Assembly: GCF_013408745.1 (NCBI RefSeq)
Contig: NZ_JACCBJ010000001.1
Location: forward strand, 3,100,001 to 3,164,000
Direction: 5' to 3'
DNA from: Leifsonia soli
Lineage (GTDB): Bacteria; Actinomycetota; Actinomycetes; Actinomycetales; Microbacteriaceae
Length of the DNA: 64,000 bases
The notes below the pieces were generated by a model. It saw only the letters and a list, made by a program, of their open reading frames with translations, was not told the DNA's origin and did not search any database. Positions 15,223-23,425 of this stretch are shown here, piece by piece. Within the stretch, counting starts at the first letter, position 1, and the number at the start of each line of letters is the position of its first letter. Position numbers and translations under genes: made by a program.

Positions 15223-16928
15223 TGTGGTGCCTCGTTTCTGTTGTCGGGGGCTGGTGAGGTGAATCGGTCGGCGGCCTCGCGGACCGCCGCCCGGGCTTCG
15301 GCCGCGCCATCGGCGGCCAGGGCTGTCTCGGCCAGGGAGCGGGCCTGGCCGAGGGTGTAGCGCTTGAGGGAGAGCCGCACGTCGGCGATCGCCGCGGGCG
15401 ACATCGAGAGCGTCGTCGCGCCGAGGCCGACGAGCACGACGGCGAGCAGGGGGTCCGCCGCCGCCTCTCCGCAGATGCCGACCGGCTTGCCCGAAGCCGC
15501 GCCCGCCGCGCCGACCTCGCCGATGAGGCGGAGGACGGCCGGATGCCACGGGTCCTGGAAGCCGGCGACCGAGCCGAGCAGGCGGTCGGCCGCGAGCGTG
15601 TACTGCGTGAGGTCGTTGGTGCCGATCGACGCGAAGTCCGCGATCTGCAGGACGCGGTCGGCGAGCAGGGCCGCGGACGGGACCTCGACCATTACACCGA
15701 CGGTCTTCAGGCCGTACTCCCGGCCGAGCTCGGTGAAGTAGCGGGTCTCCTCGACGGTCGACACCATCGGGGCCATCACCCAGAGGTCGGCGTCGGTCTG
15801 CGCGTCCGCCTCGGCGAGCGCGGTGAGCTGCTCGCGGAGGATGTCCTCGTTGGCGCGCAGCGAGCGGAGGCCGCGCAGGCCGAGAGCCGGGTTGTCCTCG
15901 TGCGCGTCGTTGAGGAACTCGAGCGGCTTGTCGGCTCCGGCGTCGAGCACCCGGACGACCACCTTGCGGCCGCCGCCGAAGGCGCTGAGCAGCTTCACGT
16001 ACTGCTCGCGCTGCTGGGCGACGTCGGGTGCCAGGCGCTGGTCGAGGAAGAGGAACTCCGTGCGGAACAGTCCGACACCCTCGGCGCCTGCGGCCAGCGC
16101 GTCCTCCGCGCCCGCGGCCGAGCCGAGGTTGGCGAGCAGCGGGACCGGCGTTCCGTCGGCCAGTGCGCCCGGCTCGACGCCGCCGGCGAGGGCGGCGGCG
16201 CGCTCCTCGATGCGACGGAGCGCGTCGGCGCGCTGGGCGTCGGTCGGCGAGACGGTGACCGTGCCGGCCGCCGCATCCACGACGACCTCGTCTCCGTCGG
16301 CCAGGCGACCGGCCTCGGCCGCGCCGACGACGGCGACGATCGACTTCTCCCGCGCGAGGATGGCGGTGTGCGAGGTCGGACCGCCCTCGACGGTGACGAG
16401 CCCGAGAACCTTGGTCAGGTCGAGCAGGGCCGTGTCGGCGGGGGCGAGGTCGTGCGCGACCAGGACGAACGGGGTGTCCGACTGCGGGACTCCGGGCGCC
16501 GGCTTGCCCTCGAGCGCCGCGACCACGCGCTGGGAGACGTCGTCGAGGTCGCCGGCGCGCTCGCCCATGTAGCCGCCGAGCTCTTTGAGCATGTCGCGGA
16601 AGACGGCGAAGCCCTCGAACACGGCCCGCTCTGCGGTCTTGCCTCCGTCGATGCGCGTCGCGACGTCATCGGCGAGGGTCGAGTCCTCCGCCATCATCGA
16701 CTGCGCCTCCAGCACGTCCGCCGCGGTGCCCTGGACGGTGGATGCGCGCTCGCGCAGGTCCGCGGCGACCGTGGCGACGGCCTGCTGCACGCGGGCCTTC
16801 TCCTCGTCGGGGGTGCGGGTGCTCGGCTGGTCGGACGGCTCGGGCAGCGGGGCCGACATCCGGAGGACGGGCCCGACGGCGACGCCCTGGCCGATGCCGG
16901 CGCCGGTGAGGATGTTCGTGTCGCTCAT
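15219..16928 (-). CDS. ptsI: PTS enzyme I (PEP-protein phosphotransferase)
   Basis: A 569-residue general PTS enzyme that transfers phosphate from PEP to HPr in the cytoplasm. The active histidine is His187 in VEGGPTSHTAILAR. The PEP-binding barrel motifs are visible (GVGLFRTEFLFLDQR, ASIGTNDLTQYTLAADR, and GICGEAAADP near the end). It lies directly upstream of mtlA with a 4-base overlap and 16 bases downstream of ptsH, so general and mannitol-specific PTS proteins are made together. Confidence 0.95.
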   Translation of the reverse strand: MSDTNILTGAGIGQGVAVGPVLRMSAPLPEPSDQPSTRTPDEEKARVQQAVATVAADLRERASTVQGTAADVLEAQSMMAEDSTLADDVATRIDGGKTAERAVFEGFAVFRDMLKELGGYMGERAGDLDDVSQRVVAALEGKPAPGVPQSDTPFVLVAHDLAPADTALLDLTKVLGLVTVEGGPTSHTAILAREKSIVAVVGAAEAGRLADGDEVVVDAAAGTVTVSPTDAQRADALRRIEERAAALAGGVEPGALADGTPVPLLANLGSAAGAEDALAAGAEGVGLFRTEFLFLDQRLAPDVAQQREQYVKLLSAFGGGRKVVVRVLDAGADKPLEFLNDAHEDNPALGLRGLRSLRANEDILREQLTALAEADAQTDADLWVMAPMVSTVEETRYFTELGREYGLKTVGVMVEVPSAALLADRVLQIADFASIGTNDLTQYTLAADRLLGSVAGFQDPWHPAVLRLIGEVGAAGAASGKPVGICGEAAADPLLAVVLVGLGATTLSMSPAAIADVRLSLKRYTLGQARSLAETALAADGAAEARAAVREAADRFTSPAPDNRNEAPQ

Positions 16929-16944
16929 GATGTGTCCGCCGCGC

Positions 16945-17211
16945 TCAGGCGTCGTGGTCCGTGGCCAGGATCACCGCGAGGTCGTCCAGGACCGCCTCGC
17001 CGTTGTCCGCGTCGGTGGTGAGCACGATCTTGTCGCCGTGGTCGATGCCCAGCGAGATCACGCCGAGGATGCTGCCGGCGTCGACGGTCTTGCCGCCCTC
17101 CTTCGTCAGCTTCACCGTCGCGCCCGAGCTGTTGACCGCCTCCACGAAGAGCTTCGCCGGGCGGGCGTGCAGCCCGTGCGTCGATCCGACCGTGATGATC
17201 CGTTCAGCCAT
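16945..17211 (-). CDS. ptsH: PTS phosphocarrier protein HPr
   Basis: An 88-residue HPr with the phosphorylated His15 in THGLHARPAK. It has the regulatory-site serine (Ser47 in VDAGSILGVISLGI); whether a kinase acts on it here is unknown. It accepts phosphate from enzyme I and passes it to EIIA (mtlF) and possibly to the PRD regulator. It sits between the orphan EIIB and ptsI in the mannitol operon. Confidence 0.95.
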   Translation of the reverse strand: MAERIITVGSTHGLHARPAKLFVEAVNSSGATVKLTKEGGKTVDAGSILGVISLGIDHGDKIVLTTDADNGEAVLDDLAVILATDHDA

Positions 17212-17274
17212 GGTTGTGGTCTCCTTCGTTCCGTGATGGCCTGGTGGCCGCCGCCAGTGTGTATGGGGCTCTGC

Positions 17275-17583
17275 TCATAGTGCCGCCGCCTTGGCGTCGA
17301 GAGCCAGGTCCAGCGCGCGCTCGCCGTCGAGTGCGGCCGGTGAGACGGGGGGCAGGACGGCGACGGCGGTTCCGGTCGCCGCTGCGCGCTCACGGATGGC
17401 GGGGACCGCCGACTCCAGGTGCGCACCGACGAGGACGACATCCACTCCGGCGAGGGACTCCAGCTGGCTCGCACTCCCCGGCTGGACCTCGATGATCGCC
17501 CCGCGCTCACGGGCGGCATTGCGCAGCTTGACGGCCACGAAGGTGCTGGACGCACCGGCGCCGCAGACGACCACGATCTTCAT
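17275..17583 (-). CDS. Orphan PTS EIIB protein (lactose/cellobiose-like)
   Basis: A 102-residue protein beginning with the EIIB phosphocysteine loop MKIVVVCGAGASSTFVAVKL, with Cys8 as the expected phosphorylation site. The strand-helix pattern of the P-loop-like EIIB fold continues through GVDVVLVGAHLESAVPAI. It is the first gene of the operon, 63 bases ahead of ptsH. No matching EIIC lies nearby and MtlA already has its own EIIB domain, so this may be a regulatory EIIB or serve another permease. AAGGAT precedes the ATG. Confidence 0.75.
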   Translation of the reverse strand: MKIVVVCGAGASSTFVAVKLRNAARERGAIIEVQPGSASQLESLAGVDVVLVGAHLESAVPAIRERAAATGTAVAVLPPVSPAALDGERALDLALDAKAAAL

Positions 17584-17782
17584 CGATCCTTGCCTTTCGG
17601 GGTGTTTCCGTCCTCGCACGGGGTGCGGGGGACCTGCTGGTGGAACTCATGGAACGTCAGCAATGCTCGTCCGCCGTCCGCGCGGGTTCCAGCAGCGTTT
17701 CTTCCGGGGGTGCGGAAAGTTGGCCGGAAGCGCACGGTGGCACCGTATGGGGTGGTTGACTCGTCGGGAAAGGTGGTCGCTG
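17584..17782. promoter_or_regulatory. Divergent control region of the mannitol PTS operon and its regulator
   Basis: This 199-base gap, the largest in the window, lies between the divergent PTS operon and the PRD regulator gene. It holds TTCCG-N6-CGGAA (17702-17717), a possible operator. No clear promoter pair or small gene is visible. Confidence 0.4.
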
Positions 17783-19687
17783 GTGGCGCTCTCGGCGAAG
17801 CAGACGAGGATGCTCGACATCCTCGCGCGTCGTGCTGCCTGGGTGACGGCGGCCGAGCTGGCGCACGACATCGGCGTGACGACCCGGAGCATCCGCAGCT
17901 ACGCCGCGGCGCTCGGCGACGTCGTCGAGTCGGGGTCGAACGGCTACCGGGTGAAGCCCGATGCCTACGCCGCCTACCTGGCGGGCGACGGCAGCTCGGA
18001 CACCGGGACGGCCGGCTCCCCGCAGGAGCGGCTCGTCTTCCTTGCGAGGCGGCTGCTGGACGAGCCGGACGGCATCGACGTCTACGAGACCGCCGAGAGC
18101 CTGTTCGTCAGCGACTCCACGATCGAGTCGGACCTGACGAGGATGCGTGGCCTCCTCTCGGGCACGGAGCTCGCCCTCGAGCGGCACGGCGCCGTCGTGC
18201 AGCTGCTCGGCCCCGAGATCGCGCGACGGAAGCTGCTCAGCCGGCTGTTCCGCGACGAGATGCGGCAGAGCGTCGTCGACGTCGCGCGCATTCAGGAGGC
18301 CTTCGGGTCGAGCGGACTGGTCGACTTCAAGTCGGACCTCGTCGCGATGCTCGACGCGCGCGGCTTCTTCGTCAACGAGTACGGCATCAACGATGTCCTC
18401 CTGCACATGGCGGTCGCGCTCGACCGGGTCGCGAAGGACCGCGTGCTCCCCGCTGTCGAGGAGCCGGAGGCGAGCGAGACCATCCGCTCGCTGGCGCACG
18501 ACCTCGGGGAGCTGATCGAGCGGCACTTCGGAACCCCGCTCGACACCACGGAGCTGCGCTACCTGGCGATCCTCATGCGCACGCGCGTGATCGCGCCGGG
18601 CGCGGGGCGCGACACCGTCGAGGAGTTCGTCAGCCCGGCCGACCTGGCGGTGGTGCGCGGCATCGTGGACCGCGCATCCACCGAGTACCTCGTCGACCTC
18701 CACGACGAGAACTTCATCGTGCGGCTCACCCTGCACGTGCAGAACCTCATCGCCCGCGCGCACGAGAACACGTACTCGCGCAATCCGCTCACGCGCTCGA
18801 TCAAGAGCTCGTACCCGATGATCTACGAGCTCGCCGTCTACATCGCCAGCCGCCTGCAGTCGGCCGAGGGCATCGAGGTCAACGACGACGAGATCGCCTA
18901 CATCGCGATGCACGTCGGCGCCTACCTCGAGCAGCAGTCGCGCCGGCGAGATGCTGTCACCTGCGCGGTGGTCTGCCCCAACTACTACGACATGCACATC
19001 CTGCTTCGCGATCGGCTGGAGAGCGCCCTCGGCGACGAGCTCGACATCACCAGCGTCATCACGTCGACCGACGCGGACTGGGACGCGATCGACGCCGACC
19101 TCGTGCTGACCACCATCGACCCGCGCGGACGGCGCGAGAACACGGTCATCGTGCAGCCGTTCCTCACCGAGACGGACGTCGAGCACATCCGCCAGGCCGC
19201 CTCGCGCATCCGCCGCCAGCGTCACCGGGCGCGCATCAAGAGCGAGCTCCTGGAGTACTTCGACGAGAGCCTGTTCCTGCGGAACTTCTACGCCCGCGAT
19301 CCGATCACGATGATCCGGGCCCTCGGCGACCGCATGATCGCGACCGGCGCGATCGACCAGGAGTACGTCGACCAGACCGTCGAACGCGAGCAGATGTCAT
19401 CCACCGCGTTCACCGACTCCCTCGCCGTGCCGCACGCCATGACGATGAGCGCCCACCGCACGGCGATCGCGATCGTCGTCAACGACACCGCGATCGACTG
19501 GGGCGACGCGCGGGTCAATGTGATCGCGTTCATCGCCTTCTCGGCGGCGGGACGCGCGTCCTTCCAGACGGTCTTCGACCAGTTCGTCGAGGTGTTCTCC
19601 GACCGCGACACGGTCCTGAACCTGATCCGCCGTGCCGATACCTTCACCGCGTTCATCGACGAGCTCGTCCGCATCATCGACGCGTGA
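17783..19687 (+). CDS. mtlR: MtlR-type PRD regulator with EIIB-like and EIIA domains
   Basis: A 634-residue PTS-controlled activator. Domains in order: a DeoR/Mga-like helix-turn-helix (residues 1-60), a second winged helix (about 80-150), two PRD modules (about 170-400, with conserved histidines such as that in YIAMHVGAYLEQ), an EIIB-like domain (about 395-480, CAVVCPNYYDMH) and a C-terminal EIIA domain (phospho-His in SLAVPHAMTM). Phosphorylation by HPr and EIIA/EIIB would set its activity according to mannitol supply. The GTG start at 17783 has GGGAAAGGTGG upstream and was chosen over the in-frame ATG at 17747. It is divergent from the PTS operon it probably activates. Confidence 0.85.
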   Translation: MALSAKQTRMLDILARRAAWVTAAELAHDIGVTTRSIRSYAAALGDVVESGSNGYRVKPDAYAAYLAGDGSSDTGTAGSPQERLVFLARRLLDEPDGIDVYETAESLFVSDSTIESDLTRMRGLLSGTELALERHGAVVQLLGPEIARRKLLSRLFRDEMRQSVVDVARIQEAFGSSGLVDFKSDLVAMLDARGFFVNEYGINDVLLHMAVALDRVAKDRVLPAVEEPEASETIRSLAHDLGELIERHFGTPLDTTELRYLAILMRTRVIAPGAGRDTVEEFVSPADLAVVRGIVDRASTEYLVDLHDENFIVRLTLHVQNLIARAHENTYSRNPLTRSIKSSYPMIYELAVYIASRLQSAEGIEVNDDEIAYIAMHVGAYLEQQSRRRDAVTCAVVCPNYYDMHILLRDRLESALGDELDITSVITSTDADWDAIDADLVLTTIDPRGRRENTVIVQPFLTETDVEHIRQAASRIRRQRHRARIKSELLEYFDESLFLRNFYARDPITMIRALGDRMIATGAIDQEYVDQTVEREQMSSTAFTDSLAVPHAMTMSAHRTAIAIVVNDTAIDWGDARVNVIAFIAFSAAGRASFQTVFDQFVEVFSDRDTVLNLIRRADTFTAFIDELVRIIDA

Positions 19688-19723
19688 CCTTCCCTCGCCC
19701 CCGCCCCCACGCACAACCGCCCA

Positions 19724-19788
19724 CCGTCGAGTCCGCAATAACTGACCGGGAATCGCGTGATTCCGTGCAGTTTTCGCGTACTCGACGG
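19724..19788. repeat. 65-nt nested hairpin between convergent genes
   Basis: Outer arms CCGTCGAGTCCGC (19724-19736) and GCGTACTCGACGG (19776-19788) pair with one mismatch. Inner arms GAATC and GATTC enclose the loop GCGT, and AACTG/CAGTT also pair. The element lies between mtlR and the convergent lipoprotein gene, so it may act as a terminator or be a REP-type repeat. Confidence 0.65.
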
Positions 19789-19814
19789 CGGGCGGCGGGT
19801 GCGAGAGGGAGGTG

Positions 19815-20255
19815 CTACTGGTTGGCGGTGACGTTGTACGTCACGGAGACACCGGGCGTCTTCACCGCGACGGTGTAGGCGTCGCTGACGTAGACGGCAG
19901 ACGAGTCGGTGGCGCCGGGCTGCTGCGTGAAGCCCTTGCCCTCGAGAGCGGTCTTCGCGTCCGCGAAGCCCTCCGTGCCCGACGGCTGGACGGTGACGGA
20001 CCAGCCGTTCTCCTTGTCACCGCGGGCGACGACGACCGTGCCATCGACGATCGGGACGTCACTCTTCGGGAAGTCGGAGGGCAGCTCCTCGGACTTCGTG
20101 TCGTCGGACGACGATCCGGCCGACGACGAAGACGACGCCGCGGGCGTGTGCGAGGTGACGTAGTTGGTGTTGCCGCCGCTGGAGCAGGCCGCAAGCGAGC
20201 CGATGGTGAGGGCCGCCACGATGGCGGCCGGGACGAACGGATTACGTGTGCGCAT
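19815..20255 (-). CDS. Small secreted lipoprotein, function unknown
   Basis: A 146-residue protein. The signal peptide ends in a clear lipobox (SLAAC, Cys24), so the mature chain is lipid-anchored on the outer face of the membrane. A Ser/Thr/Ala-rich linker (about 30-65) precedes a small folded region with WSVTVQPSGTEGFADAKTAL and a C-terminal strand VSVTYNVTANQ. I do not recognise the family. The ATG at 20255 is chosen because it puts a basic n-region (MRTRN) directly before the hydrophobic core. Confidence 0.7.
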   Translation of the reverse strand: MRTRNPFVPAAIVAALTIGSLAACSSGGNTNYVTSHTPAASSSSSAGSSSDDTKSEELPSDFPKSDVPIVDGTVVVARGDKENGWSVTVQPSGTEGFADAKTALEGKGFTQQPGATDSSAVYVSDAYTVAVKTPGVSVTYNVTANQ

Positions 20256-20358
20256 ATGAATTCCTAGTGCTGTATGAGATGCGGTTTCGCAACACATCAG
20301 CCTACCCGCGAGCACACGCGGCCGCCTAGTCCGCTCCGGTGAACGGCGGGGAAAGCGG

Positions 20359-21036
20359 TCAGCCGAGCAGGAGGGCGCTCAGCTGGTCGGCGGAATGCAC
20401 GACGGCGATGGCGCCGGCGGCCTCGGCGGGCGAACCGTAGCCCCACTCCACGAGGATGGTCGGGAGGCCGTGCGCGCCGGCGCCCTCGACGTCGTACTGG
20501 CGGTCGCCGACCATGACGGTCTGATCGAGGTCGACGCCTCGCTCGCCCAGGCGGCGCAGGGCCTCCGCCACCACATCCGCCTTGGCGCTGCGGCTCTCAT
20601 CGTCGGTGGCACCGGTGATGACGTCGAAGTACTCGGCCAGACCGAAGTGCTCCAGGATGCGCGTCGCCTGCGCCTCCGGCTTGCTGGTGGCGATGGCGAG
20701 CGGGATGCCGGCCGCGTGCAGGCGCTGCAGCAGTCCGCGCACGCCCGGGAAGACGGCGGAGTCGAACGCTCCGTGGGCGGCGTAGTCCTCGCGGTAGACG
20801 GCGAGGGCGTGGCGCGCGGCGGGCTCGGTCATCCCGCCCAGGCTCTGCAGCGAGTCGAGCAGCGGGGGGCCGACGTACTCGAGAAGCTGGGCGGGGGAGG
20901 GCACCGGCTGACCGATCGTCGCGAACATGCGGGCGAGTGATGAGGTGATGCCGGGGGCGGAGTCGGTGAGGGTGCCGTCGAGGTCGAACAGGACGCAGGT
21001 CCAGGTCCGCGTGACGGTGGTGGTCGGGTTGGTCAT
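20359..21036 (-). CDS. HAD-superfamily phosphatase (phosphoglycolate phosphatase-like)
   Basis: A 225-residue HAD hydrolase. The nucleophile motif is FDLDGTLTDSAPG (Asp18, Asp20). The second motif lies in AIATSKPEAQATRILEHFGL (Ser/Thr and Lys). The acidic motif is TVMVGDRQYDVEGAGAHGLP. A C1 cap of the Gph/PGMB type lies between them. Such enzymes remove phosphate from small sugars or phosphoglycolate; the substrate cannot be settled. It is on the same strand as sseB and nucS, after a 37-base gap. Confidence 0.85.
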   Translation of the reverse strand: MTNPTTTVTRTWTCVLFDLDGTLTDSAPGITSSLARMFATIGQPVPSPAQLLEYVGPPLLDSLQSLGGMTEPAARHALAVYREDYAAHGAFDSAVFPGVRGLLQRLHAAGIPLAIATSKPEAQATRILEHFGLAEYFDVITGATDDESRSAKADVVAEALRRLGERGVDLDQTVMVGDRQYDVEGAGAHGLPTILVEWGYGSPAEAAGAIAVVHSADQLSALLLG

Positions 21037-21073
21037 GGCTGTCCTATGGTATGTGACGTATCTGGGCGGCCGG

Positions 21074-21499
21074 TCAGTGCTCGCTGAGGGCGGATTCGAT
21101 GTGCGAGCGCGCGACGACCATGGTGTGCGCGGCGGCCGGGTCGAACTGCACGGCGACGAAGTCGGCGGTGCGGATGAAGCCCAGCGCCTCGACCGCAGGC
21201 ACGATGACCGCCTGCACGCGCGCGCCCTCGCCCTCCGCCGACTGCGCGACGGCCGCCCGCAGCGCGTTCATCGAGGTGAAGAGGGGGAGCACCGCCTCGC
21301 CGGTGGTGGAGCTGATGGTGCGCAGCCGGGTGTCCTGCGGGGTCGAGCCGGTCACATCCACCACCAGGCCGCCCTTCGCCGCCGCGGCGAGGAGCGCATC
21401 CAGGTGCTCCAGCGTCGGCTCGGCGGCGAGGGTGGTCAGCGCCTTCTTGACGGGGACGTTCTCGTAGCTCTGCGGGAAGCGCGGCTTCGGCTGTGCCAT
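21074..21499 (-). CDS. SseB-family protein
   Basis: A 141-residue protein with the N-terminal SseB-type fold: LTTLAAEPTLEHLDALLAAA, LVVDVTGSTPQDTRLRTI, VLPLFTSMNALRAAV and a late VQAVIVPAVEALGFI. The family name comes from an enterobacterial protein once thought to be a sulfurtransferase; its real role is unclear. The start codon overlaps the last base of the nucS stop (TGATG arrangement), so the two genes are probably translated together. Whether it supports mismatch repair is unknown. Confidence 0.75.
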   Translation of the reverse strand: MAQPKPRFPQSYENVPVKKALTTLAAEPTLEHLDALLAAAAKGGLVVDVTGSTPQDTRLRTISSTTGEAVLPLFTSMNALRAAVAQSAEGEGARVQAVIVPAVEALGFIRTADFVAVQFDPAAAHTMVVARSHIESALSEH

Positions 21500-22194
21500 C
21501 AGAACAGCCTGCTGTCGCTGTCGTCGAGGCCGCGCATGGCGTCGTAGTCGAGCACCAGGCAGCGGATGCCGCGGTCCTCCGCCAGCGTGCGCGCCTGCGG
21601 CTTGATCTCCTGGGCGGCGAACACGCCGCGGACCGGGGCCAGATGCGGGTCGCGGTTCATCAGCTCCAGGTAGCGCGTCAACTGCTCCACGCCGTCGATG
21701 TCGCCGCGGCGCTTCAGCTCGACCGCGACGGCCGCCCCCGCAGCGTCCCGGGCGAGGATGTCGACCGGGCCGATTGCGGTCATGTACTCCCGGCGGACCA
21801 GCACGTGCCCGTCGCCCAGGAGGTGGATCTGCTCGGCGAGCAGCTTCTGCAGATGCGCCTCCACGCCGTCCTTCTGCAGCCCGGGGTCGATGCCGAGGTC
21901 GTGCGAGGTGTCGCTGAGGATCTCGTGGATGGACACCACGAGCATGTCGGCCGTCTTCGCCTGGGTGACGCGCCAGACCTCGCGGATCCCGGCCGCGCGC
22001 TGCAGCTCGTCGGGCTCGTCGACGGTCAGCGTGCAGGGCGGGCTCATCCAGTTGAGCGGCTTGTACGATCCGCCGTCGGAGTGGACCAGGAGGCTGCCGT
22101 CGGCCTTCAGCATCAGCAGCCGCGTCGCCAGGGGCAGGTGCGCGCTGAGCCGTCCCGCATAGTCGACGGAGCAGTTGGCAATGACGAGGCGCAC
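21499..22194 (-). CDS. nucS: Mismatch-repair endonuclease NucS
   Basis: A 231-residue nuclease that cuts DNA at mismatches in actinobacteria and archaea lacking MutS/MutL. It has an N-terminal DNA-binding domain ([20 protein letters not shown]) and a C-terminal RecB-like nuclease domain. The catalytic residues lie in GPVDILARD and [20 protein letters not shown] (the D...E-x-K pattern). The tail DDSDSRLF resembles the beta-clamp-binding end of mycobacterial NucS. The GTG at 22194 is preceded by TAGGAT (22201-22206, minus strand) at 6 bases, so it is leaderless. Confidence 0.93.
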   Translation of the reverse strand: MRLVIANCSVDYAGRLSAHLPLATRLLMLKADGSLLVHSDGGSYKPLNWMSPPCTLTVDEPDELQRAAGIREVWRVTQAKTADMLVVSIHEILSDTSHDLGIDPGLQKDGVEAHLQKLLAEQIHLLGDGHVLVRREYMTAIGPVDILARDAAGAAVAVELKRRGDIDGVEQLTRYLELMNRDPHLAPVRGVFAAQEIKPQARTLAEDRGIRCLVLDYDAMRGLDDSDSRLF

Positions 22195-22239
22195 CGCAAC
22201 ATCCTAAGTGCAGCCGGCGTCGGTGGTTGGATGGTCGGC

Positions 22240-23286
22240 ATGGCCAACGAGCTCCTCATCGGCACCTACACCGATCGCCTCCCGCACGTCGACGGTCACG
22301 CCCAGGGCGTGCTCACCGCCCGGTTCGACGGGTCGGCGGTGACCGACGTGACCGTGGCGGCCCGGGTCGAGAACCCGTCGTGGGTGACGGCCGCGCCCGG
22401 CGACGCCCACGTGTACGCGGTGAGCGAGACGGAGCCGGACGGCGGTGTCGCCGCCTTCGCCCGCGGCGCCGACGGCGTGCTCACGGAGCTCGGCTCCGCA
22501 TCGAGCGGCGGCCCGTCCCCTGCGCACGCGGTTGTGCACCCGAGCGGACGCTTCCTCATCGCGGGCACCTACGGCGGAGGGACGGTCTCGGTGTTCGCGC
22601 TCGCCGACGACGGATCGCTCGGCGAGCGGACGGCGTTCGTCCGGCACGAGGGGCGCGGGCCCGATCCCGAGCGGCAGGATGCGCCCCACGTGCACCAGCT
22701 GAGCGTGGACCCGGTGAGCGGGGACGTCGTCGTCGTGGACCTCGGCATCGGCGAGGTGCGCTGGCACGCGTTCTCGGAGGAGGGCGCGCTGACCCTCCGC
22801 CCGGAGGCCACGGTGGTGCTCGGCTCGGCGGGACCGCGGCATCTGGTGTTCCATCCCGACGGCCGCCACGTGGTGCTCGTGAACGAGCTCGACTCCAGCG
22901 TCGACGTGCTGCGGCGCGATGGCGACCGGTTCGTGCGGGTCCAGAGCACGACGACGCGGGCCGACGGCGCGGAAGGCGACAACCTCCCGGCCGCGGTGTG
23001 CGTCAGCGACTCCGGCCGCACCGTGCTCGTGAGCAACCGGGGGGATGACACGGTCGCGGTCTTCGCGTTCGACACGGAGGCGTCGCGGCTGACCCTGGTG
23101 GACTCCGTCGCGGTCGGCGGCCGCGCGCCGCGCGACCTCGTGATCGCGCCAGGCGGCGACCGGGTGCTGGCGGCCTGCCAGGACAGCGACGAGGTCACCG
23201 TGCTGGCCTTCGACGACGCCGACCGCAGCCTCCGCCTGCTCGGCACGTCCCCGGTCCCGACCCCCGTCTGCCTCCGCTTCGTCTGA
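22240..23286 (+). CDS. Lactonase family beta-propeller (6-phosphogluconolactonase-like)
   Basis: A 348-residue seven-bladed beta-propeller of the YbhE/lactonase family. Typical blades are MANELLIGTYTDRLPHVDG at the start, HAVVHPSGRFLIAGTYGGG, HQLSVDPVSGDVVVVDLG, GPRHLVFHPDGRHVVLVNEL and LPAAVCVSDSGRTVLVSNRG. Members hydrolyse 6-phosphogluconolactone or other lactones in the cytoplasm; which one is not clear. ATG 22240 fits the usual family start; the ATG at 22231 is an alternative. It is divergent from nucS. Confidence 0.8.
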   Translation: MANELLIGTYTDRLPHVDGHAQGVLTARFDGSAVTDVTVAARVENPSWVTAAPGDAHVYAVSETEPDGGVAAFARGADGVLTELGSASSGGPSPAHAVVHPSGRFLIAGTYGGGTVSVFALADDGSLGERTAFVRHEGRGPDPERQDAPHVHQLSVDPVSGDVVVVDLGIGEVRWHAFSEEGALTLRPEATVVLGSAGPRHLVFHPDGRHVVLVNELDSSVDVLRRDGDRFVRVQSTTTRADGAEGDNLPAAVCVSDSGRTVLVSNRGDDTVAVFAFDTEASRLTLVDSVAVGGRAPRDLVIAPGGDRVLAACQDSDEVTVLAFDDADRSLRLLGTSPVPTPVCLRFV

Positions 23287-23323
23287 CCTCGTCCGGTCCC
23301 GTCCCGTCCCATTCCGTCCCATT

Positions 23324-23403
23324 CGCCGAGTCGTGACTCGTGAGTTGAGAGTCGTTGCCGTTATCCGCGCCGAGTTGCGACGTGATGTCGCAACTCGGCG
23401 GGA
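23324..23403 (+). repeat. Intergenic palindromic repeat, copy A
   Basis: The element contains the palindrome CGAGTCGTGACTCG (23327-23340), then a TTGCCG..ATCCG core. It ends in a perfect 13-bp stem GCCGAGTTGCGAC/GTCGCAACTCGGC (23369-23399) with the loop GTGAT. Copy B at 55084-55150 matches it in reverse orientation. It sits between two convergent genes and can also serve as their terminator. Confidence 0.75.
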
Positions 23404-23425
23404 TGGGACGGGGGAGCGGGGCGGG

